DNA from: JAJFUE01 sp039683515
Lineage (GTDB): Bacteria > Sumerlaeota > Sumerlaeia > MVZB01
Assembly (NCBI GenBank): GCA_039683515.1
Contig: JBDKRG010000047.1
Location: 1-64,000, forward strand
Reading direction: 5' to 3'
DNA: 64,000 bases
The translations under genes and the position numbers were made by a program. The notes beneath the pieces were generated by a model. It made no database searches and was not told the origin of the DNA. It saw only the letters and a program-made list of their open reading frames with translations. Below, piece after piece: positions 53,201 through 62,356 of this stretch (the first letter of the stretch is position 1; every line of letters starts with the position of its first letter).

Positions 53201-55720
53201 TCAACGCATGACGGTCCAGTTTTGCGCGGCGTTGCGGGTCAGGCCGTTGATCCCGCCGATCCGGCCCAGTTCGTCCATCCAGTTGGACAGGACCGGGTAG
53301 TTGGGGAATCGCCGCCCCCGCCGCCAGTCGTTGGCGATCGCCCACTCCACCGGCCGGCCCTGCTCCGCGCTCAGCACGACGATGATGTCGGCCGGCGTCT
53401 CAATCGTCCGCGTCAACCGCGGCGCCGGGTAGAGCAACCCCAGCCCCACCCAGTCGATCGCGGGCGTCTGGAACCCCCAGATCCCGAGGATCCCCTGGGG
53501 CCGGCGGTGCTCGAAGTACGACTCGCGCGGCCGGGCAAGCCCGATCCCCAGTTCGAGGAGGTCGCCGGCGGGCCCGCCCTCGATCGTCGCCTCGAACCGC
53601 GTGTCGGCGCGCCCGGCCAGCGCCGTCGACCGGACCCGCACCGTCCGCGGGGCGCTCGCCGGCCCGGCGTTTCTCACCAGCATTTCGACCGTCACGCGGT
53701 CGTTGGTCTGCTCGACGAGGCGGTACGTGGCCGACGTCGGCGCGTCGCCGTAGAGCGCGTAGGCGACATTGTCGATGAACAGGATCAGCCCCCCCGCGCC
53801 GCCGCCGGTCCCCTCGTCGAGCGCGTCCATCCCCCAGCCCCCGGTGTCGGTCGAGATGTCGGCGCCGGCGGCGATCCCGTCGAGCACAAGCCGCTTTTCG
53901 CGCTTGCCGAGGAAATCGAACCGCCCCTTCCGGACGCGCCACGCCGCCCGCTCGGTCTCCCACGCGATCCCGTCGGGAAGCCATGCGCTACTCGAATCAA
54001 CCCCCTGGACGTCGCGTCGGCGCAGGCCGCCGATCCAGCCGGAGAATTCCGCCCAGTCGGGGGTCAGCCCGAACTGCCCGCGCACGAGCGCGGCCATCAC
54101 GGCCGCGTCACCCTTGGCCCGCCACTGGTTGAAGTAGTCCCAGAACGTGTAGGCGTAGCGCGCCTGGGCTTTGAGCTTGACGATCTGCCGGTCGCGCACC
54201 AGCTCCAGGTAGTAGATCAGCGCCTGGTCGCTGCCCAGGAACTTGAGTCGCTTCCACGCCGGGATCGACGAGGCGGCGAACTTGTTCTCGATCAGGCTCC
54301 AGACCGCATCCGACGAGGAGCCGGGGCTCACCGACTCGAGCGCCGCCGCCAGCGCGCGGTCCAGTTCGTAGAGCTGGGCCGGGTAGTCGCGCAGCACGGG
54401 CGCGTAGGCGTCGCGGAAGACCTTCCAGTCATAGGCGAGCGGCTGGACGCCGTCGGCCGCGACCGTCCAGAAGTCCTCGGCCACGCCGTCGTTGTTCGGG
54501 TCGAACGCCACCATGTCGAGGACGCCGTCGCCGTTGGTGTCGGAATAGTCGTAGCGCATGTCCTGCTTGAAATCGCCGTCCCAATCGACCGCGAGCCACG
54601 CCTCGTTGGCCGACTTGAGGTGGATCCGGTGGTCGGCCGGATTGAAGTAATACTCGAACGGCCCGGTCGGGTTGAGGTCGATTTCGTTGCGGTTGTTGTA
54701 CGGGCCGCACGAGGGCCCGCCGATCTGGGTGAAATTGGCGCTGCCGTGGCCGATGACCCCCTCCCAGCGCTCGGCCGTATATCTGTCGTTCCAGCCGACG
54801 TTGTTGTCGTTCTCGACCCAGGTGAAGCACCCCTTCTGCCACTTCACCGACCGCAGCCACGGCCGCCCGTTCTCGTACGACAGCATCGGCGTGATCGGGT
54901 AGCCTTGCAGCGTCGCGCTGGTCGCCACGGCCCCCTGGATTTTGGTCCCGGCGACGGGGTAGGCCGAAATCGAGCAGTCGTAGTTGCGCGGGTCCTCGAG
55001 CGAGCCGATCCCCTTGACGTTGAAGCTCCAGCGCAGCGTCACGATGGTGTCGCTCGGGTTGACGGTCAGGCGCACGACCTCGTCGCCGACGCCGTCCTTG
55101 TCGTTGTCGATGAAGAAGAACGGCGACTCCCAGCCCGGGACCCACATTTTGCGCGTGGCATCGAACGAAATGATCCAGGTCCGTTCACCCTCGAAGTGGC
55201 AGTGATCCTGGCACGGCGTCTGGTAGTAGGTGTAGTCGCGGTCCCACCACAGCAGGTTGTCGTCGTCGGTGTCATGGGCCCACAGCACGCTGGACGGGGA
55301 GCCGTTGATATACTCGGCCATCATGTCCATGTCGCCGTCGTGGTCGTAATCCTCGAATTCGACGGCCCTGTCCATCGTGCCGTTGGCGTACCAGTCGATG
55401 ATGTAGAGGTCGCTGTCGTGATCGCCTTCGATCCCGACCGCCAGGTCCCCGTCCCGGTCGATGCACTTGACGAGGATCGGGCTGTACTTGCCCGTGTGGC
55501 GCGGGTCGGTGTCGATGAACCACACCTCGTCGATCTTGCCGTCGGCGTTGGTGTCGTACCAGAACCGCGCCCCCGGCGTGGCGGCCTTGACCTCGGCCAG
55601 CCTGGCCGCGTCGAAGCCGATCGTGCTCTTGCCGAACAACTCCTCGTACGTCGCGCCATGGGATTGCGCGGCCGCCGCAAACAGCGCGGCCACCGCCAGC
55701 AGACGGCAAAACTTATCCAT
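53201..55720 (-). CDS. Large secreted paralog 2
   Basis: An 839-residue protein with signal peptide (MDKFCRLLAVAALFAAAAQS). It has the same domain order as its neighbours: loops DTNADGKIDE, DRDGDLAVG and DYDHDGDMD; CQDHC in the second domain; FTWVENDNNVGW; CGPYNNRNEID; NPADHRIHLK; the helical block YPAQLYELDRALAAAL to YLELVRDRQIVKLKA; and WGMDALDEG. By motif detail (KCIDRDGDLAVG, GDHDSDLY) it pairs with paralog 1. A GGGAG lies directly before the start at 55720, and the gap to paralog 1 is 80 bases. Confidence 0.78.
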   Translation of the reverse strand: MDKFCRLLAVAALFAAAAQSHGATYEELFGKSTIGFDAARLAEVKAATPGARFWYDTNADGKIDEVWFIDTDPRHTGKYSPILVKCIDRDGDLAVGIEGDHDSDLYIIDWYANGTMDRAVEFEDYDHDGDMDMMAEYINGSPSSVLWAHDTDDDNLLWWDRDYTYYQTPCQDHCHFEGERTWIISFDATRKMWVPGWESPFFFIDNDKDGVGDEVVRLTVNPSDTIVTLRWSFNVKGIGSLEDPRNYDCSISAYPVAGTKIQGAVATSATLQGYPITPMLSYENGRPWLRSVKWQKGCFTWVENDNNVGWNDRYTAERWEGVIGHGSANFTQIGGPSCGPYNNRNEIDLNPTGPFEYYFNPADHRIHLKSANEAWLAVDWDGDFKQDMRYDYSDTNGDGVLDMVAFDPNNDGVAEDFWTVAADGVQPLAYDWKVFRDAYAPVLRDYPAQLYELDRALAAALESVSPGSSSDAVWSLIENKFAASSIPAWKRLKFLGSDQALIYYLELVRDRQIVKLKAQARYAYTFWDYFNQWRAKGDAAVMAALVRGQFGLTPDWAEFSGWIGGLRRRDVQGVDSSSAWLPDGIAWETERAAWRVRKGRFDFLGKREKRLVLDGIAAGADISTDTGGWGMDALDEGTGGGAGGLILFIDNVAYALYGDAPTSATYRLVEQTNDRVTVEMLVRNAGPASAPRTVRVRSTALAGRADTRFEATIEGGPAGDLLELGIGLARPRESYFEHRRPQGILGIWGFQTPAIDWVGLGLLYPAPRLTRTIETPADIIVVLSAEQGRPVEWAIANDWRRGRRFPNYPVLSNWMDELGRIGGINGLTRNAAQNWTVMR

Positions 55721-55749
55721 CTCCCACCCCTTTTGAAGCACAACCCTGC

Positions 55750-58323
55750 TTACAGCATCGTCTTCCAATCATGCGCGGCGTTGCGGGTCAGGGGGCCGGC
55801 GCCGGCGATCCGGCCCAGCTCGTCCATCCAGTCGGCCAGGACCGGGAAGAAGCTGAAGCGCCGCCCCCGCCGCCAGTCGTTGGCGACCGTCCACCCCACC
55901 GCCTGATTCAGCGTCGCCTTGAGCACCACGTCGATCTCGCCCGGCGCCTCGACCAGCCGGGAGTATTGCGCCGCGGGATAGATCACGCCGAGCCCGACCC
56001 AGTCGATCGCGGGCGTCTGGAACCCCCAGATCCCGAGGATCCCGCCGGCCTGCCGGTGCTCGAACGCGGAATCGGCCGGCCGCGTCAGACCGATCCCGAG
56101 CTCCAGCTTGTCGGACGCCGACCCGCCCTGGACGGTCGCCTCGAAGCTGGTGTCGGCGCGGCCGGCCAGCGCCGTGGCGCGGACGCGCACCGTGCGCGGC
56201 GAGGCCGCCGGGCCGGCGTTGCCGACGAGCATCTCGACCGTCACGCGCTCGTTGGTCTGTTCGACGACGCTGTAGGTCGCCGACACGCCCGTCCCGTACA
56301 GGGGATACGCCGTGTCGTTGACGTACAGCGTCAGGCCGCCGGCGCCGGGTCCGGTCCCTTCGTTCAGGGCGTCCATCCCCCACGCCGTCGCCGAGTCCTT
56401 CGAGATGTCGGTCGAGGCGGTGATGCCATCGAGCACGAGCGGCTTGTAGTTGCTCGATGCCAGGCCGAAATAATGCACATCGCGCTTGCCGAGGAAATCG
56501 AACCGGCCGTTTTGGATGCGCCACGCGGCGCGTTCGGTTTCCCACGCAATGCCGTTGGGCAGCCAGGCAGCGCTGGAATTGACCCGCTTGATATTTTCGG
56601 CGCGTAGATTGGCGATCCATGCGGCAAACGGGGTCCACGATGGGGACGCGGGGCCGAATTTGCCGCGCAGCGCCGAGGCCATCGCATCCGTGTCGCCGGA
56701 GGCGCGCGCGGCGTTGAACGTCGTCCAGAACGAGGTGTATCCGCCGCCGCCGGCCCTGGCTTTCAGCTTCACGATCTGGCGGTCGCGCACCAGCTCGAGG
56801 TAATACATCAGCGTGTTGTCCTGCGCGAGGAACTTCTTGCGCCTCCACTCGGGGATGGACGAGTTGCTGTATTTATTTTCGATGAATGTCCAGACGGCGT
56901 CCGCCGAGGACCCCGCCTGGACGGCCTCGAGCGCGGCCGCGAGCGAGCGGTCGAGGTCGTAGAGCTGCGCGGGATACGTCTGCAGGAGCGGCGCGATAAT
57001 ATCGTGGAACGCCTGCCACTCGAAATCGAGATTCTGAATCTGGTCCGTGGCGAGATCCCACTGGTCGTCGGCCGTGCCGTTGTCGTCGACGTCGAAGGCG
57101 ACGTGGTCGAGAAGCCCGTCGCCGTTGGTGTCGGTCCAGGTGTATTTCATGTCGCCGGCGGCGTTGGCGTCCCAGTCGGTCTCGAGCCAGGCCGCCGTAT
57201 TGGCGTGCTTCAGGTGAATGCGGTGGTCGGCGGGGTTGTAATAGTACTTGAACGGCCCGGTCGGGGCCAGATCGAGCTCGTAACGGTTGTTATAAGGGCC
57301 GCAGTCGGGGCCGCCGACCCGGGTCCAGTTGGTGGCGCTGGCCGCGATGACGCCTTCCCAGCGTTCGCTCTTGACGGAATAGCTGTCCCCGCTCGCCCAG
57401 GCGACGTTGTTGCCGTTTTCGACCCAGGTGAACATGCCGTCCTTCCAGGTCGACGCGTTGACCCACTCGCGGGCCTTGCTGCGCGCGAGCATCTGTTGGA
57501 TCGGGTAGCCGTGAAGCGTCCCGTTTTCCAACCACTGGCTGCCGATCGTCATGCCGGCGACCGGATGCCCGGAGATGGAGCAGACGTAGTGGCGCGGGTC
57601 CTCGGCCGTGCCGTAGCCGGTCGGATTGAAGCTCCAGCGCAGCTGATAAACCGACGTCGGCGTCGATGGCGACGTGATCGTGATGCGCATGACATCGTCG
57701 CAGCGGCCGTCGCGATCGTTGTCCCAGAAATAGAACGGCGCTTCGTAATGGGGCGAGAAAATTTTGGTCGTCGCGTTGAAATCGAGGGCAAAAAAGCTTT
57801 CGTCCGCGCCAAAGCCGCATTGATCCTGGCACGTGTTCTGGTCGTAGGAATAATTGCGGTCGTACCAGAGCCGGTTGTCGTCGCCGTCGTCGCGCGCCCA
57901 CCACCAGTAGGAGCTGTAGGACACCGCCATCGCGTCCATGTCGCCGTCGTGGTCGTAATCCTCGTAGAAGACGGCCTTGTCGGCCACGTTGTCGCCGTTG
58001 GTGTCGGCCAGGTAGATGTCGCTGTCGTGATCGGGCTGCTTGCCGCTGGCCATGTCGCCGTCGCCGTCGATCGCCTTGACCAGGATCCCCGAGATGCTGT
58101 GGCGCGGATCGGTGTCGATGAACCAGCACTCCTCGGGCTTGCCGTCGCCGTTGGTGTCGAAATAGAAGCGCGTTCCGGCGACGCCGGCCCTGACCTGCGC
58201 GGCCTTGGCCGGATCGATCGCCGCCGCCGCGGCGCCCAGCACCGCCGGGATGCTTTGCGCGCGGCACATGGAGGCCGACATGGCCGCCAACGCCAGGATT
58301 CCACAAACGAGCTTGAGTCTCAT
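55750..58323 (-). CDS. Large secreted paralog 3
   Basis: An 857-residue protein with a signal peptide (MRLKLVCGILALAAMSASMC). It keeps the array's features: DTNGDGKPEE, DGDGDMASG, DYDHDGDMD, CQDQC, FTWVENGNNVAW, CGPYNNRYELD, NPADHRIHLKH and AQLYDLDRSLAAALE to YLELVRDRQIVKLKAR. The C-terminal AWGMDALNEGTGPGAGGL and WGFQTPAIDWVGLGVIY are also present. Motifs KAIDGDGDMA and DHDSDIY group it with paralog 4. It carries a small insert before the WGMDAL motif. AGGTGG precedes the start at 58323 by six bases; 29 bases separate it from paralog 2. Confidence 0.78.
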   Translation of the reverse strand: MRLKLVCGILALAAMSASMCRAQSIPAVLGAAAAAIDPAKAAQVRAGVAGTRFYFDTNGDGKPEECWFIDTDPRHSISGILVKAIDGDGDMASGKQPDHDSDIYLADTNGDNVADKAVFYEDYDHDGDMDAMAVSYSSYWWWARDDGDDNRLWYDRNYSYDQNTCQDQCGFGADESFFALDFNATTKIFSPHYEAPFYFWDNDRDGRCDDVMRITITSPSTPTSVYQLRWSFNPTGYGTAEDPRHYVCSISGHPVAGMTIGSQWLENGTLHGYPIQQMLARSKAREWVNASTWKDGMFTWVENGNNVAWASGDSYSVKSERWEGVIAASATNWTRVGGPDCGPYNNRYELDLAPTGPFKYYYNPADHRIHLKHANTAAWLETDWDANAAGDMKYTWTDTNGDGLLDHVAFDVDDNGTADDQWDLATDQIQNLDFEWQAFHDIIAPLLQTYPAQLYDLDRSLAAALEAVQAGSSADAVWTFIENKYSNSSIPEWRRKKFLAQDNTLMYYLELVRDRQIVKLKARAGGGGYTSFWTTFNAARASGDTDAMASALRGKFGPASPSWTPFAAWIANLRAENIKRVNSSAAWLPNGIAWETERAAWRIQNGRFDFLGKRDVHYFGLASSNYKPLVLDGITASTDISKDSATAWGMDALNEGTGPGAGGLTLYVNDTAYPLYGTGVSATYSVVEQTNERVTVEMLVGNAGPAASPRTVRVRATALAGRADTSFEATVQGGSASDKLELGIGLTRPADSAFEHRQAGGILGIWGFQTPAIDWVGLGVIYPAAQYSRLVEAPGEIDVVLKATLNQAVGWTVANDWRRGRRFSFFPVLADWMDELGRIAGAGPLTRNAAHDWKTML

Positions 58324-58435
58324 GGCGATCCACCTGAATGGGATGTTCGGTAATTTTTTCGGGACAGCACCGGGGGCGTGACGAGCCCGCCATCTCACCG
58401 AACGCACGATCGGCCGTTACCTTTCGCTCCCGGTT

Positions 58436-61156
58436 TCATCGGCCGATCGTCGCGGCGCCGCCCGAGGACTCGACCCGGACCTGCTTGGTGACCCTGGCCG
58501 ACTCGCCGCCCCGGCCGGCCTTGACCTTGATCGTGCCGCCGCCGGTCACGCCCCAGACCCCCCGGCCGAACGTGCGGTACGGCTGGGCCTCCGTTCCGAA
58601 CTCCGCCCCGCCGTAGTAGAAGTCGACCCACACGAGCGCGAGCGGGACCGGGAACCCCGCGCCGCCGGACGCGGCGTCGAGCTCGCCCATCCAGTCGGTC
58701 AACACGGGGAACATGCTGAAGCGCCGGCCGCGCACCCAGTCGTGCTGAAGCGTCCAGTTGACGAGCCGCCCGCGCGCGGCGGCGAGGACCAGGTCGATTT
58801 CCGTCGCGGACTGGATGGTGTGCAGGTAACAGGCCGGCTCGTAGATCACGCCCAGATTCACCCAGCCGATCGCCGCGGACTGGAATTCCCGAATGCCGAG
58901 AATCCCGTCGGCCGGGCGGTGATCGAGCTGGTTGTCGGGCGCGAGCGTCAGCCCGATGCCGAGCGCGATCGTGTCGCCCGCCGGCCCGCCCTCGACGACC
59001 GCCTGCATCCGCGTGTCGGCGCGGCCGGCCTCCGCCGTCGCCAGCACGCGCACCCGGCGCGGCGCCGCGACCGGCCCGACGTTGCCGGCGACCATTTCGA
59101 CCGTGACGCGCGCGTTCGTTTGCTCGAGGACCCGGTAGCTGGCCGATGTCAGCGCGTCGCCGTAGAGCGGATACGCGGCGCCGTTGACGAACAGCGTCAA
59201 GCCGCCCGCGCCGGGCCCGCTCCCCTCGTCCAGGGCATCCATCCCCCACCCCCCGCTGTCGGTCGAGATGCTGGTCGAGGGCGTCAGGGTGCCCAGGACG
59301 AGCGACTTGGCGCGCTTACCGAGGAAATCGCAGCGGCCGCCGATGATCCGCCACGCGGCCTGCTCGGTCTCCCACGCGATCCCGCCGGGGAGCCACGCCG
59401 CGCTCGCGTCGACGCGCTGGACGTCCTGCGCGCGCAGGTCGGCGATCCACGCCGCGAACGGCGTCCAGTCCGGCGACGACGGCCCGAACGTCGCCCCCAG
59501 CAGGCTCCTCATGGCCGTCGTGTCGCCGGCGGTCCGCGCCGCGTTGAACGACGTCCAGAACGAGGTGGATCCGCTCGCATAGGCCTTGAGCTTGAGGATC
59601 TGGCGGTCGCGCACGAGCTCGAGGTAATAGGCCAGGGCCCGGTCGCTGGCGAGGAACTTCTGGCGCTTCCACTCGGCGATGTTGCCGCCGGAGAACCGGT
59701 TGTTGACGAGCGTCCAGACGGCGTCGGCCGACGAGCCCGGGCTCACGCTCTCCAGCGCCGCCGCCAGGGCGCGGTCCAGGTCGTAGAGCTGCGCCGGGTG
59801 CGTCTGCAACACGGGCATATAGGCGTCGTGGAACGCCTGGTACGTGAAGTCCAGCGCCTGGACCTGGCTCGTCGAGATGTCCCACGTGTCGTCGGCCGTG
59901 CCGTTGTCGTCGACGTCGAACGCGATGCGGTCGACGTAGCCGTCGGCGTTGGTGTCGGTCCACGTGTATTTCATGTCGCCGGCCCAGCTCGAGTCCCAGT
60001 CGGTCTCGAGCCAGACGCTGTTGGCCTTCTTCAGGTGGATGCGCCGATCCGCCGGGTTGTAGTAATACTCGAACGGCCCGGGCGCCGGCGCGGTGATCAG
60101 TTCATAACGATTGTTGTACGGGCCGCAGGTCGGCCCCCCGATCTGGGCGAAACCCGTCGCCGGGTGCGCGATGACCCCCTCCCAGCGTTCCTCGTGATAG
60201 GCATAGTTGCCGCCCGTCGCCCAGCCGACGTTGTTGTTGTTCTCGACCCACGTGAACAGCCCGTCCGACCACGTGAGCGACTTGAGCCACGTCCGACACG
60301 TCTCGCGCGACAGGAGCGGGGTGAACGGGTACCCGTAGAGCGTCGTGCTCACGGCGTTCTCGCCGCTGATCAACGTGTTGCCGAGCGGGTGGGCGGAGAT
60401 CGAGCAGTCGTAGTTGCGGAAATCGACGTCGGTCCCGTTGGCGTCGACGTTGAAGCTCCACCGCAGCGTCTGGACCAGGTTCGGGCTGCTGGAATTGGGG
60501 ACGGTGACGCGCACGACCTCGTCGGTCCGCCCGTCGCCGTTGTTGTCGTAGAAGTAGAACGGAGCTTCGAACCGCGGCGAGAACGTCCGGGTCGAGGAAT
60601 TGAACAGCGCCGAGAAGAACGTTTCGTCGCCGCCGAAGTGCGTGTGTTCCTGGCACGGGTCCTGGGAGTAGGTGTAGTCCCGATCCCACCACAGCAGGTT
60701 GTCGTCGCCGTCGTCGCGCCCCCACCACCACGAGGTCGTCGGCGGATAATACGTCGCCATCGCGTCGACGTCGTTGTCGTGGTCGTAGTCCTCCAGGATC
60801 ACGGCCGTGTCGGCCGTGCCGTTGGCGTTCCAGTCGGCGATGTAGATGTCGCTATCCTGGTCGGGCTCCTTGCCGACGGCCATGTCGCCGTCCTTGTCGA
60901 TCGCCTTGACGAGCATCGGCTTGTGGGCGCTCGTGTGGCGCGGGTCGATGTCGATGAACCAGCACTCCTCGATTTTGCCGTCGCCGTCGGTGTCGTAGTA
61001 ATACCGCGTGCCGGCCGCGCCCGCCTTGACTTCGTTGACCTTGGCCGTGTCGAGCGTGACGGCGTCCGTCCCGAGCACGGCCGAAAGCTGGGCATGGCCG
61101 GCCGATCCGGACAGCCATAACAGGAATACCACCATGCCGACGGGTCTGATTCTCAT
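58436..61156 (-). CDS. Large secreted paralog 4, with C-terminal beta-helix-like tail
   Basis: A 906-residue protein, the longest and first-transcribed of the array. Signal peptide MRIRPVGMVVFLLWLSGSAG. Loops DTDGDGKIEE, DKDGDMAVG and DYDHDNDVD; the paired-cysteine site is CQEHTH, lacking the second cysteine; FTWVENNNNVGW, CGPYNNRYEL, NPADRRIHLKK, AQLYDLDRALAAALE and WGMDALDEG follow. An extra tail of about 70 residues (VWVDFYYGGAEFGTEAQPYR then GGTIKVKAG and GAATIGR) looks like the opening turns of a pectate-lyase-type beta-helix. The start at 61156 has AGGTAG upstream. Confidence 0.78.
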   Translation of the reverse strand: MRIRPVGMVVFLLWLSGSAGHAQLSAVLGTDAVTLDTAKVNEVKAGAAGTRYYYDTDGDGKIEECWFIDIDPRHTSAHKPMLVKAIDKDGDMAVGKEPDQDSDIYIADWNANGTADTAVILEDYDHDNDVDAMATYYPPTTSWWWGRDDGDDNLLWWDRDYTYSQDPCQEHTHFGGDETFFSALFNSSTRTFSPRFEAPFYFYDNNGDGRTDEVVRVTVPNSSSPNLVQTLRWSFNVDANGTDVDFRNYDCSISAHPLGNTLISGENAVSTTLYGYPFTPLLSRETCRTWLKSLTWSDGLFTWVENNNNVGWATGGNYAYHEERWEGVIAHPATGFAQIGGPTCGPYNNRYELITAPAPGPFEYYYNPADRRIHLKKANSVWLETDWDSSWAGDMKYTWTDTNADGYVDRIAFDVDDNGTADDTWDISTSQVQALDFTYQAFHDAYMPVLQTHPAQLYDLDRALAAALESVSPGSSADAVWTLVNNRFSGGNIAEWKRQKFLASDRALAYYLELVRDRQILKLKAYASGSTSFWTSFNAARTAGDTTAMRSLLGATFGPSSPDWTPFAAWIADLRAQDVQRVDASAAWLPGGIAWETEQAAWRIIGGRCDFLGKRAKSLVLGTLTPSTSISTDSGGWGMDALDEGSGPGAGGLTLFVNGAAYPLYGDALTSASYRVLEQTNARVTVEMVAGNVGPVAAPRRVRVLATAEAGRADTRMQAVVEGGPAGDTIALGIGLTLAPDNQLDHRPADGILGIREFQSAAIGWVNLGVIYEPACYLHTIQSATEIDLVLAAARGRLVNWTLQHDWVRGRRFSMFPVLTDWMGELDAASGGAGFPVPLALVWVDFYYGGAEFGTEAQPYRTFGRGVWGVTGGGTIKVKAGRGGESARVTKQVRVESSGGAATIGR

Positions 61157-61235
61157 GATGATCTACCTCAGGTGTGAAGGGTGACGGATTTAAGACGACA
61201 ATGTCATGAGTATGGGACATGGCGGCCAAATAAGC

Positions 61236-61264
61236 AAAAAAAAAGGCCCGGCCGAAGCCGGGCC
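61236..61264 (-). terminator. Rho-independent terminator of the OmpA-like gene
   Basis: On the minus strand, an 8-base GC stem (GGCCCGGC/GCCGGGCC) with TTCG loop followed by nine Ts, 24 bases after the stop at 61288. Confidence 0.92.
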
Positions 61265-61287
61265 CACGATCTTCGATGCATGTGTCG

Positions 61288-62121
61288 TTAACGGGCACCC
61301 GCGCCCGGACCGCGACGACCGCCACGGCGGCCCTGACGGGCGGCCGGGGGGGCCTTGCGTTCGCCGGCCGGAGCGGCCTGCGACATGGTCTCGGCCTGGC
61401 CGCGAACCGCGGTGTCCACGCCGCGGACGACGATGACCGCGCGGCGGTTCTGAGCCATGTTCTCGGGGCTGGTGTTCGGAACGACCGGGCGATATTCGCC
61501 GTAGGTCTCGGCGCTGGAACGTTCAGCATTGACGCCCTGCTTGACCAGGAAGCGCATGACCGCCAGCGAGCGGGCGCAGCCGAGCTGCCAGTTGTCGTCC
61601 CACTTGCTGATTTTGATCGGCTGGCTGTCGGTATGGCCCTGAACCATCACGTAGCTGTTGCCGTACTGGGCCTTGATCTTCTCGGCGATTTCGGTCAGGC
61701 GAGCTTCGCCTTCCTTGGTCAGGCGGGCGCTGCCGGACTTGAACAGCACGTCGCTGAGCAGCGTGGCCTGCATCTGGACACCCTGGGCCTTGAGGCGGGC
61801 GATCTCGTCCTTCAGGCGGGCGATCTCGTCTTTCAGCGCCTGGTTCTCGGCCTTCAGATCCGCGATCTGCTTCTCGAGGTCCTTGATGTGGTTGTAGTCG
61901 ATCACGCTGCCGACCAGGGCGCCGGCGGCGGCGCCGGTGGCCGCGCCGATCAGTGAGCCCTGAGCCAGGCTCAGGTCCGCGCTGGAGTTATGCGTCCAAA
62001 CACCGCCGACCACGGCGCCGGTCACGGCGCCGCCGGTCATCCACTTTTGGGTTGCGGTGCAACCCATCAGGGAGACGGACAGCAAGACTACGAGCGCAAG
62101 CATGTTGAACTGTTTCATCAT
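61288..62121 (-). CDS. OmpA/Pal-family lipoprotein with glycine zipper
   Basis: A 277-residue lipoprotein. The signal peptide ends in the lipobox LMGC (C at about 21). A glycine-zipper region (TGGAVTGAVVGGVW then GAATGAAAGALVGSVI) lies at about 30-75, a heptad coiled coil at about 80-115 (EKQIADLKAENQALKDEIARLKDEIARLK), and an OmpA domain with LFKSGSARLTKEGEARL, VQGHTDSQPI and NRRAVIVV at about 120-245. The tail is basic and glycine-rich. It anchors the outer membrane to peptidoglycan. Start at 62121 is preceded by AGGAGG. A promoter and a strong terminator frame it as a single-gene unit. Confidence 0.92.
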   Translation of the reverse strand: MMKQFNMLALVVLLSVSLMGCTATQKWMTGGAVTGAVVGGVWTHNSSADLSLAQGSLIGAATGAAAGALVGSVIDYNHIKDLEKQIADLKAENQALKDEIARLKDEIARLKAQGVQMQATLLSDVLFKSGSARLTKEGEARLTEIAEKIKAQYGNSYVMVQGHTDSQPIKISKWDDNWQLGCARSLAVMRFLVKQGVNAERSSAETYGEYRPVVPNTSPENMAQNRRAVIVVRGVDTAVRGQAETMSQAAPAGERKAPPAARQGRRGGRRGPGAGAR

Positions 62122-62284
62122 CGATTCTGCCTCCTTCAATTTTTTCCTGCGATATTTATGGGTACGCACTTAGGGCGGAACCCCCCAACCCATGAGCACA
62201 AATCACATATCTTGCCCTGTTGACTTTGTCCTCCTTGGTAAACCTGGCCGTTTATGTGTGCTCAATAGCCATACCTATGCTCTT

Positions 62285-62312
62285 ATCGTAAGCTGTTACG
62301 GCAAGAAATCAA
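62285..62312 (-). promoter_or_regulatory. Promoter for the OmpA-like gene
   Basis: On the minus strand TTGATT (62312-62307), 16 bases, TACGAT (62290-62285), leaving a leader of about 155 bases before the start at 62121. The rest of 62122-62356 holds no gene. Confidence 0.45.
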
Positions 62313-62356
62313 GTTTTTTTAACATTTTAGTCCCAACCAATCCATTTCTGAACGGT

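Noticed and set aside
53198..55906. A 902-codon plus-strand frame opposite secreted paralog 2
   Set aside because: The minus-strand frame has a signal peptide and motifs shared by four neighbours; the plus-strand frame does not recur as a conserved protein.
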